Part shown: positions 11,394 to 18,915 of the stretch, piece by piece | How the letters are laid out: each line of letters begins with the position of its first letter | How positions within the stretch are numbered: position 1 is the stretch's first letter | From: DATKWD01 sp035529695 | GTDB taxonomy: Bacteria > Actinomycetota > Acidimicrobiia > Acidimicrobiales > Salinilacustritrichaceae | Length of the DNA: 64,000 nucleotides | Direction: 5' to 3' | NCBI GenBank assembly: GCA_035529695.1 | Contig: DATKWD010000098.1 | Coordinates: forward strand, 10,300-74,299 | Position numbers and translations under genes: made by a program | Notes under the pieces: model-generated | What the model was told of the DNA's origin: nothing | The model's input: only the letters and a program-made list of their open reading frames with translations | Database searches by the model: none

Positions 11394-11819
11394 TCAGACG
11401 ATCTTGAGGCCCATCGACCTCGCCGTACCCGCCACTTGGAGCATGGCTGCGTCGAGGTCGTAGGCGTTGAGGTCGGGCATCTTCGTCTCGGCGATCTCGG
11501 CGACCTGCGCACGGGTCACCGTGCCCGCTTCTTCCTTGCCGGGGTTGTTGGCGGCCTTCTCGAGGCCGGCTGCCTGCCGCAGGAGCACCGCCGTCGGCGG
11601 CGTCTTGGTGATGAACGTGAACGACCGATCCTCGAAGATGGTGATCTCGACCGGCACGATCGTGCCGCGTTGCGCTTCGGTCTCGGCGTTGTAGGCCTTG
11701 CAGAAGTCCATGATCTGGATCCCGTGCGGACCGAGCGCGGTACCGACGGGCGGGGCAGGCGAAGCCTGGCCAGCCGGGATCTGGATCTTGACGATTGCCG
11801 CGACCTTCTTCTTGGCCAT
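11394..11819 (-). CDS. rplK: 50S ribosomal protein L11
   Basis: This 141-residue protein of the GTPase-associated centre is the contact point for thiopeptide antibiotics and the stringent factor. The start is ATG at 11819 (MAKKKVAAIVKIQIPAGQAS) with AAGGAAC upstream. The proline-rich N-terminal domain (PAPPVGTALGPHGI) and the C-terminal rRNA-binding domain are complete. It lies 64 bases upstream of rplA and 95 bases downstream of nusG. Confidence 0.98.
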   Translation of the reverse strand: MAKKKVAAIVKIQIPAGQASPAPPVGTALGPHGIQIMDFCKAYNAETEAQRGTIVPVEITIFEDRSFTFITKTPPTAVLLRQAAGLEKAANNPGKEEAGTVTRAQVAEIAETKMPDLNAYDLDAAMLQVAGTARSMGLKIV

Positions 11820-11845
11820 GATGGCGTTCCTTCTTCTCTGAGAGT

Positions 11846-11860
11846 CGACCAGTCTGGTCG
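11846..11860. promoter_or_regulatory. Palindrome upstream of rplK
   Basis: CGACCAG t CTGGTCG is a perfect 7+1+7 symmetric site, 27 bases before the rplK start codon in the nusG–rplK spacer. It may be a weak hairpin or a protein site; nothing in the sequence decides which. Confidence 0.3.
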
Positions 11861-11914
11861 GAACGGGGCGCGGCACGCCATTCGTGGCGACCGCTCGAAA
11901 CAGGGCTGGTGAGT

Positions 11915-12664
11915 TCAGAGCTTGGCGACCTGGCCGAACTCGAGCTCGACAGGGGTCTCACGGCCGAAGATGTTGACCAAGACCTTGACCTTGAGCTGAT
12001 CGTCGTTGATCTCGATGATCTCGCCCGAGAAGTCGGCGAAGGGGCCTTCTTTGACCCGGACCGTCTCGCTCAGCTCCCACTGGCTCCGAACCTTGACCTT
12101 CGAGACGTCCTTGGTGGCGGACTCCTCCTTGGTGCCGAGGAAGTTCTCGACGTCGCGCCGGCGAAGCGGCGACGGCTTGGCTCCCTGGCCCACGAATCCG
12201 GTGATGCCCGGTGTGTTGCGGATGACGTACCAGCTGTCGTCGTCGAGCTTGGCGCGCGTGAGCAGGTAGCCCGGGAACATCTTCTTCGGCACGACCTGCT
12301 TCTTGCCGTTCTTGAACTCGACGACGTCTTCCATCGGAATCTCGACCGCGAAGATGCGATCTTCCATGTTCATCGAGGCGATGCGGGCTTCGAGGTTCTT
12401 CTTGACCTTCTTCTCGTACCCCGACTGGGTGTGGACGACGTACCACTTGCCGGGCCGGTCGTACGGCGAGATCGACGGATCCTCGTCCTGCGGTGAAGCT
12501 TCGTCGGCTCCGACGCCTGGGTCCTCAGCTTCGCCTTCGGCAACCGCGGGAGCCTCCGCAGCTTCACTGCTGCTGGACTCCGCCTCGAGCGCGTCCGCCT
12601 CGGCCTCGTCGGGTTCGACTTCGGGATCGTCGGTGGTGGTGGGTTCGGGGGTGAGAAAGGTCAT
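11915..12664 (-). CDS. nusG: Transcription elongation/termination factor NusG
   Basis: NusG binds RNA polymerase through its NGN domain and links it to Rho or the ribosome through its KOW domain. The protein is 249 residues: an acidic Glu/Ala/Ser-rich N-terminal extension of about 75 residues, the NGN domain (starting KWYVVHTQSGYEKKVKKNL), and a C-terminal KOW domain (VKEGPFADFSGEIIEI). Acidic N-terminal extensions are typical of actinobacterial NusG. The ATG at 12664 overlaps the secE stop by four bases (ATGA), which fixes the start. Confidence 0.97.
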   Translation of the reverse strand: MTFLTPEPTTTDDPEVEPDEAEADALEAESSSSEAAEAPAVAEGEAEDPGVGADEASPQDEDPSISPYDRPGKWYVVHTQSGYEKKVKKNLEARIASMNMEDRIFAVEIPMEDVVEFKNGKKQVVPKKMFPGYLLTRAKLDDDSWYVIRNTPGITGFVGQGAKPSPLRRRDVENFLGTKEESATKDVSKVKVRSQWELSETVRVKEGPFADFSGEIIEINDDQLKVKVLVNIFGRETPVELEFGQVAKL

Positions 12665-12960
12665 CGTTCGAAGAGCTTGAAGACGGCTTCGCCGAGGAAA
12701 TAGTCGAGTCCGGCGATGAGGGCGGTCAGCAGGACGATGCAGACGAAGACCACAACTGAGTAGTTGATGACTTCGGTCCGAGTCGGCCACGCGACCTTCT
12801 TCAACTCGGCGCGTACCTCGCCGAGAAACTTCAGGGGGCTCGTGCGCTCCTCTTGTGGTTGTTGAGCGCTCTGGCGACGCTCGCGGGACTTGGGCGCACC
12901 GTCTTCACCGATCTGCCCAGCGCGCTGCATCTGGCGCTTCTGCTGTCGGTTCATTGCCAT
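12661..12960 (-). CDS. secE: Preprotein translocase subunit SecE
   Basis: This 99-residue subunit clamps the SecY channel. A basic, hydrophilic N-terminus is followed by the conserved amphipathic segment (FLGEVRAELKKVAWPTRTEV) and a single C-terminal membrane helix (about residues 67–90). The start is ATG at 12960 with GAGG five bases upstream; a second ATG two codons later is possible. The stop overlaps nusG. Confidence 0.96.
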   Translation of the reverse strand: MAMNRQQKRQMQRAGQIGEDGAPKSRERRQSAQQPQEERTSPLKFLGEVRAELKKVAWPTRTEVINYSVVVFVCIVLLTALIAGLDYFLGEAVFKLFER

Positions 12961-12989
12961 GGTGGCCTCTTACGAATGGATCGGATGTG

Positions 12990-13062
12990 CAGGGCAGGAG
13001 GGACTCGAACCCCCAACCGCCGGTTTTGGAGACCGGTGCTCTGCCAGTTGAGCTACTGCCCT
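12990..13062 (-). tRNA. tRNA-Trp (CCA)
   Basis: This 73-base cloverleaf has a 7-bp acceptor stem (AGGGCAG/CTGCCCT) with discriminator G and an anticodon stem CGGTC…(G)ACCGG enclosing CTCCAAAA, giving anticodon CCA. The T-loop sequence is GTTCGAGTC. The 3' CCA is not encoded. A tRNA-Trp immediately before secE is the normal bacterial arrangement. Confidence 0.96.
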
Positions 13063-13092
13063 CGGGCGGGGTCTGCCCGGAGATGGTAGCGG

Positions 13093-13224
13093 TCACGCTC
13101 CGCTGAGCGAACTCGGCATTCTGCGTTCCCCGGCCACGCAGGCGGCAACTGGCCGGCCTCCTCGTGCCTCGTCGGCCCCGAATGGCCCTTTCTGCTCCGC
13201 AGCGTTGCGATCGACCTTCCGCAT
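13093..13224 (-). CDS. Small open frame containing repeat A1 (doubtful gene)
   Basis: A 43-codon frame runs ATG 13224 to TGA 13093 between the anti-sigma gene and tRNA-Trp. Its middle is translated from repeat A1 in the orientation that gives the peptide pattern ADEARGGRPVAAC. Because the same pattern recurs only where the repeat occurs, this is probably a by-product of the repeat and not a conserved protein. Confidence 0.15.
   Translation of the reverse strand: MRKVDRNAAEQKGPFGADEARGGRPVAACVAGERRMPSSLSGA
13123..13177 (+). repeat. Dispersed repeat family A, copy A1
   Basis: The copy reads GCGTTCCCCGGCCACGCAGG and continues through a GGCCGGCC core to CTCCTCGTGCCTCGTCGGCC. It lies between tRNA-Trp and the anti-sigma gene, so it is one of the two copies outside the nuo loci. 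Several GGCC/CCGG blocks allow it to fold on itself. Confidence 0.8.
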
Positions 13225-13257
13225 CAGAGCGGTGTCGGCCGCGTCTCGGGGCGGTGG

Positions 13258-13620
13258 TCAGCTCGCGTCGCGTGAGCGGGCGGCGATCAGCGCGCCGGCA
13301 GCCCCCGCGGCGGTCGCCGCGGCGATGCCGCCGATGTAGGCAACCCGACGCCCCGTGATCATCGATCGCAGCACCTGCCGATCGCCGGCGGCCTCGAGCC
13401 CCAGAAGGATGTCGGCAAACAGACCGGGCGGCGGCCGAAGCACGTCGCCCCGCATCACTCGCATGGCCCTCAGCACCCGTCGGTACTGGGCGAGATCGGC
13501 CTGGCACCGCAGACACGTGTCAACGTGCTCTTGCTCGTCGGGTGTCAGGGTCACCGACCCGTCAGCCGCCCCTGCGAGGGTCTCGGCCAGCTTGTCGCAG
13601 CGGCTCCTGAGCCCGATCAT
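13258..13620 (-). CDS. Zinc-finger anti-sigma factor, membrane anchored
   Basis: This 120-residue protein has the anti-sigma zinc motif H-x3-C-x2-C (EHVDTCLRCQADL) at about residues 32–44 and a small hydrophobic Ala/Gly-rich segment (YIGGIAAATAAGAAGALIAA) near the C-terminus that could be a membrane helix. Its ATG overlaps the stop of the sigma-factor gene (ATGA), the classic sigma/anti-sigma arrangement. It is expected to hold the upstream sigma factor inactive. What signal releases it cannot be told from sequence. Confidence 0.85.
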   Translation of the reverse strand: MIGLRSRCDKLAETLAGAADGSVTLTPDEQEHVDTCLRCQADLAQYRRVLRAMRVMRGDVLRPPPGLFADILLGLEAAGDRQVLRSMITGRRVAYIGGIAAATAAGAAGALIAARSRDAS

Positions 13621-14204
13621 CCGGCCACCTGCTCGAGTTGGCCGCGGCTCCCGAAGAGTCGGTCCTTGAGCTGCTGCCTCGCGCGGTGCAGCCTGACCTT
13701 GGCCGCTGACTCGGAGATGCCCAGCTCAGCAGCGATCGACTCGTGAGGGAGGTCGTACATGTCACGCAGGATCACGACCGACCGAAGCTTCGGAGAGAGC
13801 TCAGCCAGGGCCGCATCGAGCTGATCACGCAGCTCGGTGGCCTCGGCACGGGCCTCGGGGTCGTGCTCGTACGCGTCGTCGACGAGGTGCTCGCCGAGCT
13901 CTTCATGGTTGTGCCGGTTCCGCTTACCGAGATGGGTGGCCGCGCAATTCGCCGTGATGCGGTACATCCACGTGCTGAACTGCGCGTCGCCACGGAAACG
14001 CTTCAGACCCTTGTACGCCCGGAGGTACGCCTCCTGTGTCACGTCCATCGCATCTTCCTCGTTTCGGGTGAGTCGGCGCGCAAGCGTGTAGGTCTCGGCG
14101 TGCGTGGAACGCACCAACTCGTCGAAGGCAGCCCGGTCACCACCCTTGGCGGCGGCGACCAGATCGGCCACATGTCGTGGCATCGACGATTCAGACCGTG
14201 ACAT
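13617..14204 (-). CDS. ECF-type RNA polymerase sigma factor
   Basis: This protein of about 195 residues has sigma region 2 (DVTQEAYLRAYKGLKRFRGD…FSTWMYRI) and region 4 (LSPKLRSVVILRDMYDLPHE… followed by an SESAAKVRLHRAR helix-turn-helix) and lacks regions 1 and 3, as in ECF sigma factors of the SigE/RpoE type. The chosen start is ATG 14204. A GTG at 14249 and an ATG at 14183 are also in frame, and none has a convincing ribosome site. It is coupled to the downstream zinc anti-sigma gene. The target promoters are unknown. Confidence 0.9.
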   Translation of the reverse strand: MSRSESSMPRHVADLVAAAKGGDRAAFDELVRSTHAETYTLARRLTRNEEDAMDVTQEAYLRAYKGLKRFRGDAQFSTWMYRITANCAATHLGKRNRHNHEELGEHLVDDAYEHDPEARAEATELRDQLDAALAELSPKLRSVVILRDMYDLPHESIAAELGISESAAKVRLHRARQQLKDRLFGSRGQLEQVAG

Positions 14205-14296
14205 CGACGTGGAGGTTACTTCCGGGCGTCGGCGACGAACGGGGGCCACGCCCAGCCCGGCTGATCCGGGCGAGCAAGGAGTGCTGCTCGTGTGAG

Positions 14297-14370
14297 TAGC
14301 GACGGTCGGACTCGAACCGACGACCTCTCGATTATGAGTCGAGCGCTCTCACCAACTGAGCTACGTCGCC
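14297..14370 (-). tRNA. tRNA-Met (CAT), elongator type
   Basis: This is a 74-base cloverleaf with acceptor stem GGCGACG/CGTCGCT, anticodon stem CTCGA…TCGAG and loop CTCATAA (anticodon CAT). The GTTCGAGTC T-loop is present. The G1·U pair and the elongator-type D-arm argue against initiator tRNA. An Ile2 identity by lysidine modification cannot be excluded. The 3' CCA is not encoded. Confidence 0.92.
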
Positions 14371-14371
14371 T

Positions 14372-14447
14372 TGGAGCCCCCTGCCGGAATCGAACCGGCG
14401 ACACCAGCCTTACCATGGCTGTGCTCTGCCGACTGAGCTAAGGGGGC
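14372..14447 (-). tRNA. tRNA-Thr (GGT)
   Basis: The acceptor stem is GCCCCCT/AGGGGGC, the anticodon stem is CAGCC/GGCTG with loop ATGGTAA (anticodon GGT), and the T-loop is GTTCGATTC. The 3' CCA is encoded (14372–14374), unlike the other three tRNAs in this window. It is separated from tRNA-Met by a single base, so the two are a tandem pair. Confidence 0.95.
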
Positions 14448-14586
14448 GAGCGGCGGCCGAGTCTACGCCGACGATCCGCCGACCCACCAAGCGGCTTGCA
14501 CCGACGTTTCACCGCCCCCCACACCTCGTTGATGATCCATGGGTCATTTGGCTCAAGTGTCACCCACACGTTGCCGATGGAATCCC

Positions 14587-15912
14587 ATGCGAGTGAACCG
14601 TCTGGTCATCGAATCAGGAGACAACACCCTCGGAGTCGACTTCCACGAGCGACTCACCGTGATCGCCGGAGTCGGCCGCCTCGAGCGCGAGGGCCTGATC
14701 AACGAACTGATCGGCTCGATGAGCAGCGCGAGATCAGGCGTCCATCTCGAGTTCACCGATTCGCGGCAGCGACACCTCGCCGTGTTCCGGCCGACGGTCG
14801 GCAAGCACCGGGTGATCGACACCGACAAGGCGGTCGACGTCACCGAGGAGTTCACGAACCGCGTCGGGATCGTCGATGTGCTCGGACGTCACGCCATCGA
14901 TGCGCGCGGCGCCCGGAAGGTGATGCGTCTCAGCAGCGACCAGCTCCGAACCGGCGAAGAGCGTGACGACGCCGTCCAACAGTTGGCCTCGGTCGACCAG
15001 ACCCGGCTCTGGAAGGCCGCAGAACGCATGCTGGCCTCTGAGAACCACCTGCAGCACGAGGCCGACGCCGTCGGATCGGTACCCGAGGACGTCGAGATCA
15101 TCGAGAAGATCGAGGAACGCCACCGCGCCTACGAACAGGCGATCGAACATCACGAGCACGTCCGCAAGGCTGCATTCGGAATCGGGGGCGCGTCCGGCAT
15201 CGTCGGTACTCTCGGCACGCTGATGATCGGACCGATCGGGCTGCTGGCTCTGCTTCTCGGGCTTGCAGCCGCGATCGCATCGATCGTCTTCCGTCGTCGC
15301 ATGGACCAAGCCCTCGTGGCCGAGGAGCAAGCCCTCGAGGAGGCCGGTGCGGCGTCGTACCTCGGCTTCCACCTCCAGCGCGTCAACGGACTGCTCGCCG
15401 ACGACGGAAACCGCAAGCGCCTCATGGACGCTGCCGAGGGCAGCCGCGGTGCCCAGCGAGAGTGGGAAGCAGTCGCCGGCGGCATCACGGTCGACTTCGC
15501 CTACAAGCACAAGGACGCGATCGACGCGGCCGCCCAGGTGCGTCGCAACGTCGACTCGCTCGACACCATGTCGTCGACCACGCCCGCGATCTCACGTGAT
15601 CAGGCGACCGACCTCGCCCAGGTGCTGGTCCAGCGACTCACCGAGGCGCGAGGAATCGGCAAGTCCGATCCCAACCTCCCGTTGGTGCTCGACGAGCCGT
15701 TCACCGAGGTCGATCCGTCGGTCAAGCCCCTGCTGCTCGAACTGCTCAGCACGACCGCCGGGAACCCGCAGGTGATCTTCCTCACACAGGATGAGGACGT
15801 CGCCTCCTGGGCCCGACTCGAGGCCCTCACCGGTGATGTCTCGATCATCGAGCCCACCCCCGAGAGCGAGTCCCGCCAGATCGACGCCGAGATGAGCGTC
15901 AGTTCGCACTGA
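14587..15912 (+). CDS. Degenerate SMC/YhaN-like ATPase with internal membrane hairpin
   Basis: This 441-residue protein has the layout of a split ABC/SMC-type ATPase. An N-terminal beta-rich segment leads to where a Walker A loop should be; there it reads GVGRLEREGL, lacking the GKS/T. The middle is helical with two adjacent hydrophobic segments at about residues 198–238 that form a probable membrane hairpin. The C-terminal part has an intact Walker B and D-loop (LPLVLDEPFTEVD, about residues 375–387). The ABC signature and H-loop His are not evident. ATG 14587 gives a natural start (MRVNRLVIESGD). It stands alone after a tRNA pair. The function is unknown; ATP hydrolysis is doubtful. Confidence 0.75.
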   Translation: MRVNRLVIESGDNTLGVDFHERLTVIAGVGRLEREGLINELIGSMSSARSGVHLEFTDSRQRHLAVFRPTVGKHRVIDTDKAVDVTEEFTNRVGIVDVLGRHAIDARGARKVMRLSSDQLRTGEERDDAVQQLASVDQTRLWKAAERMLASENHLQHEADAVGSVPEDVEIIEKIEERHRAYEQAIEHHEHVRKAAFGIGGASGIVGTLGTLMIGPIGLLALLLGLAAAIASIVFRRRMDQALVAEEQALEEAGAASYLGFHLQRVNGLLADDGNRKRLMDAAEGSRGAQREWEAVAGGITVDFAYKHKDAIDAAAQVRRNVDSLDTMSSTTPAISRDQATDLAQVLVQRLTEARGIGKSDPNLPLVLDEPFTEVDPSVKPLLLELLSTTAGNPQVIFLTQDEDVASWARLEALTGDVSIIEPTPESESRQIDAEMSVSSH

Positions 15913-15939
15913 GCACCGCCGGGCGTAGCCTGAGCCGCC

Positions 15940-16428
15940 TTGGAGCTGCGACGAGCCGTCACCGCTGACGCCGAGGCGATCAGAGCGATCTACAACCGCG
16001 AGGTCCTCACCGCCACCGTGACGTTCGATCTCGTCGAACGATCACTCGATGAGCAGATCGAATGGCTGGCTGCACGCGACGGCGCCCACGCCGTGCTGGT
16101 GTGCACCCGAGACGACGGCGAGGTCATCGGCTTCGGGTCGCTCTCGCCCTACCGCGACCGCCCCGCCTATCGCACGACGGTCGAGGACTCGATCTACGTA
16201 CACCGGGGCCATCAGGGCGCCGGTGTCGGACGACTCCTGCTGGACGGTCTCGTCGAAACCGCCCGGGACCACGGCTTCCACTCGGTCATCGGCCGCATCG
16301 TCGGCGGGCACGACGCGTCGATCGCGCTCCACCAGAAGTGCGGTTTCGAGGTCGTGGGCACCGAACGCGAGGTCGGCCGCAAGTTCAACAGATGGCTCGA
16401 CGTCGTCGTCGTCCAGAAGCTGTTGTAG
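15940..16428 (+). CDS. GNAT N-acetyltransferase, phosphinothricin-acetyltransferase-like
   Basis: This 162-residue single-domain protein opens with MELRRAVTADAEAIRAIYN and carries the acetyl-CoA loop HRGHQGAGVGRLLL at about residues 87–100. The C-terminal ALHQKCGFEVVGTEREVGRKF matches the Pat/Bar/YncA-type branch, which acetylates phosphinothricin, methionine sulfone or related amino acids. The actual substrate cannot be deduced. The start is TTG 15940, the only suitable start before the fold begins, 27 bases after the ATPase stop. Confidence 0.88.
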   Translation: MELRRAVTADAEAIRAIYNREVLTATVTFDLVERSLDEQIEWLAARDGAHAVLVCTRDDGEVIGFGSLSPYRDRPAYRTTVEDSIYVHRGHQGAGVGRLLLDGLVETARDHGFHSVIGRIVGGHDASIALHQKCGFEVVGTEREVGRKFNRWLDVVVVQKLL

Positions 16429-16429
16429 A

Positions 16430-16457
16430 GCGTTCCCCGGCCACGCGGGCCGCAACC
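16430..16457 (+). repeat. Dispersed repeat family A, copy A2 (partial)
   Basis: Only the left part of the family is present (GCGTTCCCCGGCCACGCGGG then CCGCAACC), directly after the acetyltransferase stop codon. The CTCGTGCCTCGTCGG half is missing or diverged. It is the second copy outside the nuo operons. Confidence 0.65.
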
Positions 16458-16525
16458 GCCACCGCAGCTCCGTGCCAACGACCGGGAGCTGAGGCGCAGT
16501 TCGCCGAAGCGAGCACAACAGTACG

Positions 16526-16607
16526 TGGGCCGGGGAGGATTCGAACCTCCGAAGGCTATGCCGACGGGTTTACAGCCCGTTCCCTTTGGCCACTCGGGCA
16601 CCGACCC
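16526..16607 (-). tRNA. tRNA-Tyr (GTA)
   Basis: This is an 82-base class II tRNA with a long variable arm, acceptor stem GGGTCGG/CCGGCCC (one T·G pair), anticodon stem ACGGG/CCCGT with loop CTGTAAA (anticodon GTA), and T-loop GTTCGAATC. The discriminator is A and CCA is not encoded. Confidence 0.95.
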
Positions 16608-16654
16608 TTTGGTGCGAGACGGGTGAGGATAGCCGCGCCACTACCGTGTGCCCC

Positions 16655-17143
16655 ATGCCGAGTTTCGACATCGTCTCCGAATGCGACATGCAGGAAGTCC
16701 GCAACGCCGTCGACCAGGCGTCGCGCGAAGTCGCCAACCGCTACGACTTCAAGAACACCGACAGCTCGATCGAGCTCGGCGAGACCGCCATCACGGTTCA
16801 GTCCGTCAGCCAGGACCGGCTGAACGCACTTCGCCAAGTGCTCGAGGAGAAGCTGGTGAAGCGCAAGGTCTCGCTCAAGGCCCTCGACTACGGCGAGGTC
16901 GCAGATGCGGCGGGTGGCTCAGCCCGTCAGGTGCTGACCCTGGTGGCCGGCATCAACTCGGACAAGGCTCGCGAGCTCAACAAGTTCATCAAGGGCTTGG
17001 GAATGAAGGGTGTGCAGTCCCAGACCCAGGGCGAGCAGCTGCGGGTCATCTCGAAGAAGCGCGATCAGCTCCAGGACGTGATCGCGGCGCTCAAGGAAGA
17101 CGACTTCGGGATACCGCTGCAGTTCAACAACTTCCGCGACTGA
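16655..17143 (+). CDS. YajQ-family nucleotide-binding protein
   Basis: This 162-residue protein is typical of the YajQ family, beginning MPSFDIVSECDMQEVRNAVD and ending IPLQFNNFRD. It has the conserved FKNTDSSIEL and LNKFIKGLGMKGVQ segments. Members bind nucleotides or RNA, and one Xanthomonas homologue binds cyclic-di-GMP; the role in actinobacteria is not established. ATG 16655 is the family start. Its stop lies five bases from the stop of the converging htpX. Confidence 0.93.
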   Translation: MPSFDIVSECDMQEVRNAVDQASREVANRYDFKNTDSSIELGETAITVQSVSQDRLNALRQVLEEKLVKRKVSLKALDYGEVADAAGGSARQVLTLVAGINSDKARELNKFIKGLGMKGVQSQTQGEQLRVISKKRDQLQDVIAALKEDDFGIPLQFNNFRD

Positions 17144-17147
17144 GCGG

Positions 17148-17990
17148 TCAGAAATGGCTCACCGAAGTGAGCCGAGCGACCCGGTCCTCGGTCGGCGGGT
17201 GACTCCGCCAGAGGTTGGCAAAGCTCATCTTGCGACCGGTGAGCGGGTTGACGATGAACGCCTGCGCATGCGCGGGATCGATGTCCATCGGCACGCGGGC
17301 CGCCGTTGCCTCGAGCTTGAGGAGAGCGTTGGCCAGCGAGTGTGGATCGCCGCACAGGGCGGCTCCGGTGCGATCGGCCTCGTACTCGCGACTCCGGCTG
17401 AGCGCCATCTGGAGGAGACCGGCGGCGACGGGCGCGAGGATCGCCATCCCCAACAGCGCCAGCGGGTTGTCGTCGTCGTTGCGTCCCCCACCGAAGATGG
17501 CGGTGAACCGCAGCAAGCTGGCGATGAGGGTGATGCCCATGGCGATCGACGCCGCGACCGAGCTGATGAGGATGTCGCGGTTGGCGACGTGCGACAGCTC
17601 GTGGGCGAGCACGCCGCGCAGCTCGCGACGGTCGAGGATCTGGACCAGACCCTGCGTGACCGCCACTGCGGCATGCTCGGGGTTCCGGCCGGTGGCGAAG
17701 GCGTTGGGCTGCTGGTCCGGGGTCACGTAGAGGGCCGGCATCGGCATCTCGGCGATCTGGGTGAGCTCCCGCACGATGGCGTAGTACTCGGGCATCTGGC
17801 TCTCGGTCACCGGTTGGGCTCGCGCGGCCTTGATGGCGATCTTGTCGCTGAACCAGTAGCTGCCGCCGACGAAGACGACGCCGAGCACGAAGCCGATGAC
17901 GGCTCCGCCGGAACCGAAGAGGCTTCCGATGGCGATCATCAGGCCGCCGAGGCCAGCAAGCAGGATGGTGGTCTTGAGGGTGTTCTTCAT
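17148..17990 (-). CDS. htpX: Membrane zinc metalloprotease HtpX
   Basis: This 280-residue membrane protease takes part in envelope protein quality control. It has two N-terminal membrane helices, the zinc site HELSH in LAHELSHVANRD, two further central hydrophobic segments, and the third ligand in SREYEADRTGA. ATG 17990 (MKNTLKTTILLAGLGG) matches the family. A TTG at 18032 would add 14 residues. Neither start has a clear ribosome site. It converges with yajQ. Confidence 0.93.
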   Translation of the reverse strand: MKNTLKTTILLAGLGGLMIAIGSLFGSGGAVIGFVLGVVFVGGSYWFSDKIAIKAARAQPVTESQMPEYYAIVRELTQIAEMPMPALYVTPDQQPNAFATGRNPEHAAVAVTQGLVQILDRRELRGVLAHELSHVANRDILISSVAASIAMGITLIASLLRFTAIFGGGRNDDDNPLALLGMAILAPVAAGLLQMALSRSREYEADRTGAALCGDPHSLANALLKLEATAARVPMDIDPAHAQAFIVNPLTGRKMSFANLWRSHPPTEDRVARLTSVSHF

Positions 17991-18084
17991 CTCATGGGCA
18001 ACAACGCCGCGGACCTGCTTCTCGTTCCCCAAGAAGTGCGTGTTTCATGCGCACTTGCTGTGACGGCTCGGCTAGGTTCGCCCG

Positions 18085-18915
18085 ATGGAAGTCATCACGA
18101 CGGGTACCGGCAGTCCGATCCCGAGCCCCGACCGTGCCGGCCCGTCGACCCTGGTCCGCACACCGGCCGGCGCGTTCCTCGTCGATGCCGGTCGCGGCGT
18201 GATCATGAGACTCGCGGCTGCCGGGGTGATGCCGCTGAACCTGCGTGCCCTCCTGCTCACTCACCTGCACTCCGACCACATCACCGACCTCAACGACCTG
18301 ATCACGACACGCTGGATCATGACCACCGAACCCGACCCCCTGGTGATCTACGGCCCCGAGGGCACCCAGCAGGTCGTCGATCACATCCTCGCGATGCTGT
18401 CGCCCGACATCGGGTACCGCCTCGCCCACCACGAGGACCTCGACTGGCCACCACCGGTCGAGGTGCACGAGATCGCCGCGACGCCCGACCAGAACGTCTT
18501 CGACGCCGACGGCGTCGTCATCACCGCCCAGCCGACCGACCACCGACCGGTTGCGCCGACCATCGGCTTTCGAGTCGAGGCTGACGGCCAGACGGTCGCA
18601 CTGGGTGGCGACACGATCCCGTGCGAGGGCCTCGAGGCGCTCGTTCGCGGTGCTGATGTGTACGTGCAGACCGTGATCCGCGACGATTTCGTCAAGATGG
18701 TTCCGAACCAACGCCTCCAGGACATCCTCGACTACCACTCGACCGTCCTGCAGTCCGGCGAGGTGGCAGCCAAGGGCGGGGTGGGCACGCTCGTGCTCAC
18801 CCACCTGGTCCCTCCTCCACCCCCCGAGCAGGAAGACGAGTGGCGGACCATGGCAGCAGCCGCGTTCGACGGCACCATCGTCGTCGCACGCGATCTGACC
18901 GAGGTGTCCTGCTGA
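18085..18915 (+). CDS. Metallo-beta-lactamase-fold hydrolase, ribonuclease Z-like
   Basis: This 276-residue protein has the TGTGSPIPSPDRAGPST opening typical of the RNase Z/ElaC and arylsulfatase-type branch and the metal motif THLHSDHITDL at about residues 59–69. Further ligands lie in TDHRP, GGDT and the late LTHLVPPP. It could be a tRNA 3' processing enzyme. The long spacing and lack of an obvious exosite make a general hydrolase equally likely. Its TGA overlaps the proposed start of the ferrochelatase gene. Confidence 0.85.
   Translation: MEVITTGTGSPIPSPDRAGPSTLVRTPAGAFLVDAGRGVIMRLAAAGVMPLNLRALLLTHLHSDHITDLNDLITTRWIMTTEPDPLVIYGPEGTQQVVDHILAMLSPDIGYRLAHHEDLDWPPPVEVHEIAATPDQNVFDADGVVITAQPTDHRPVAPTIGFRVEADGQTVALGGDTIPCEGLEALVRGADVYVQTVIRDDFVKMVPNQRLQDILDYHSTVLQSGEVAAKGGVGTLVLTHLVPPPPPEQEDEWRTMAAAAFDGTIVVARDLTEVSC

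Noticed and set aside
13120..13180. Family A repeats as CRISPR units
   Set aside because: The copies are scattered kilobases apart with no regular spacers, in both orientations, and no cas genes are present.
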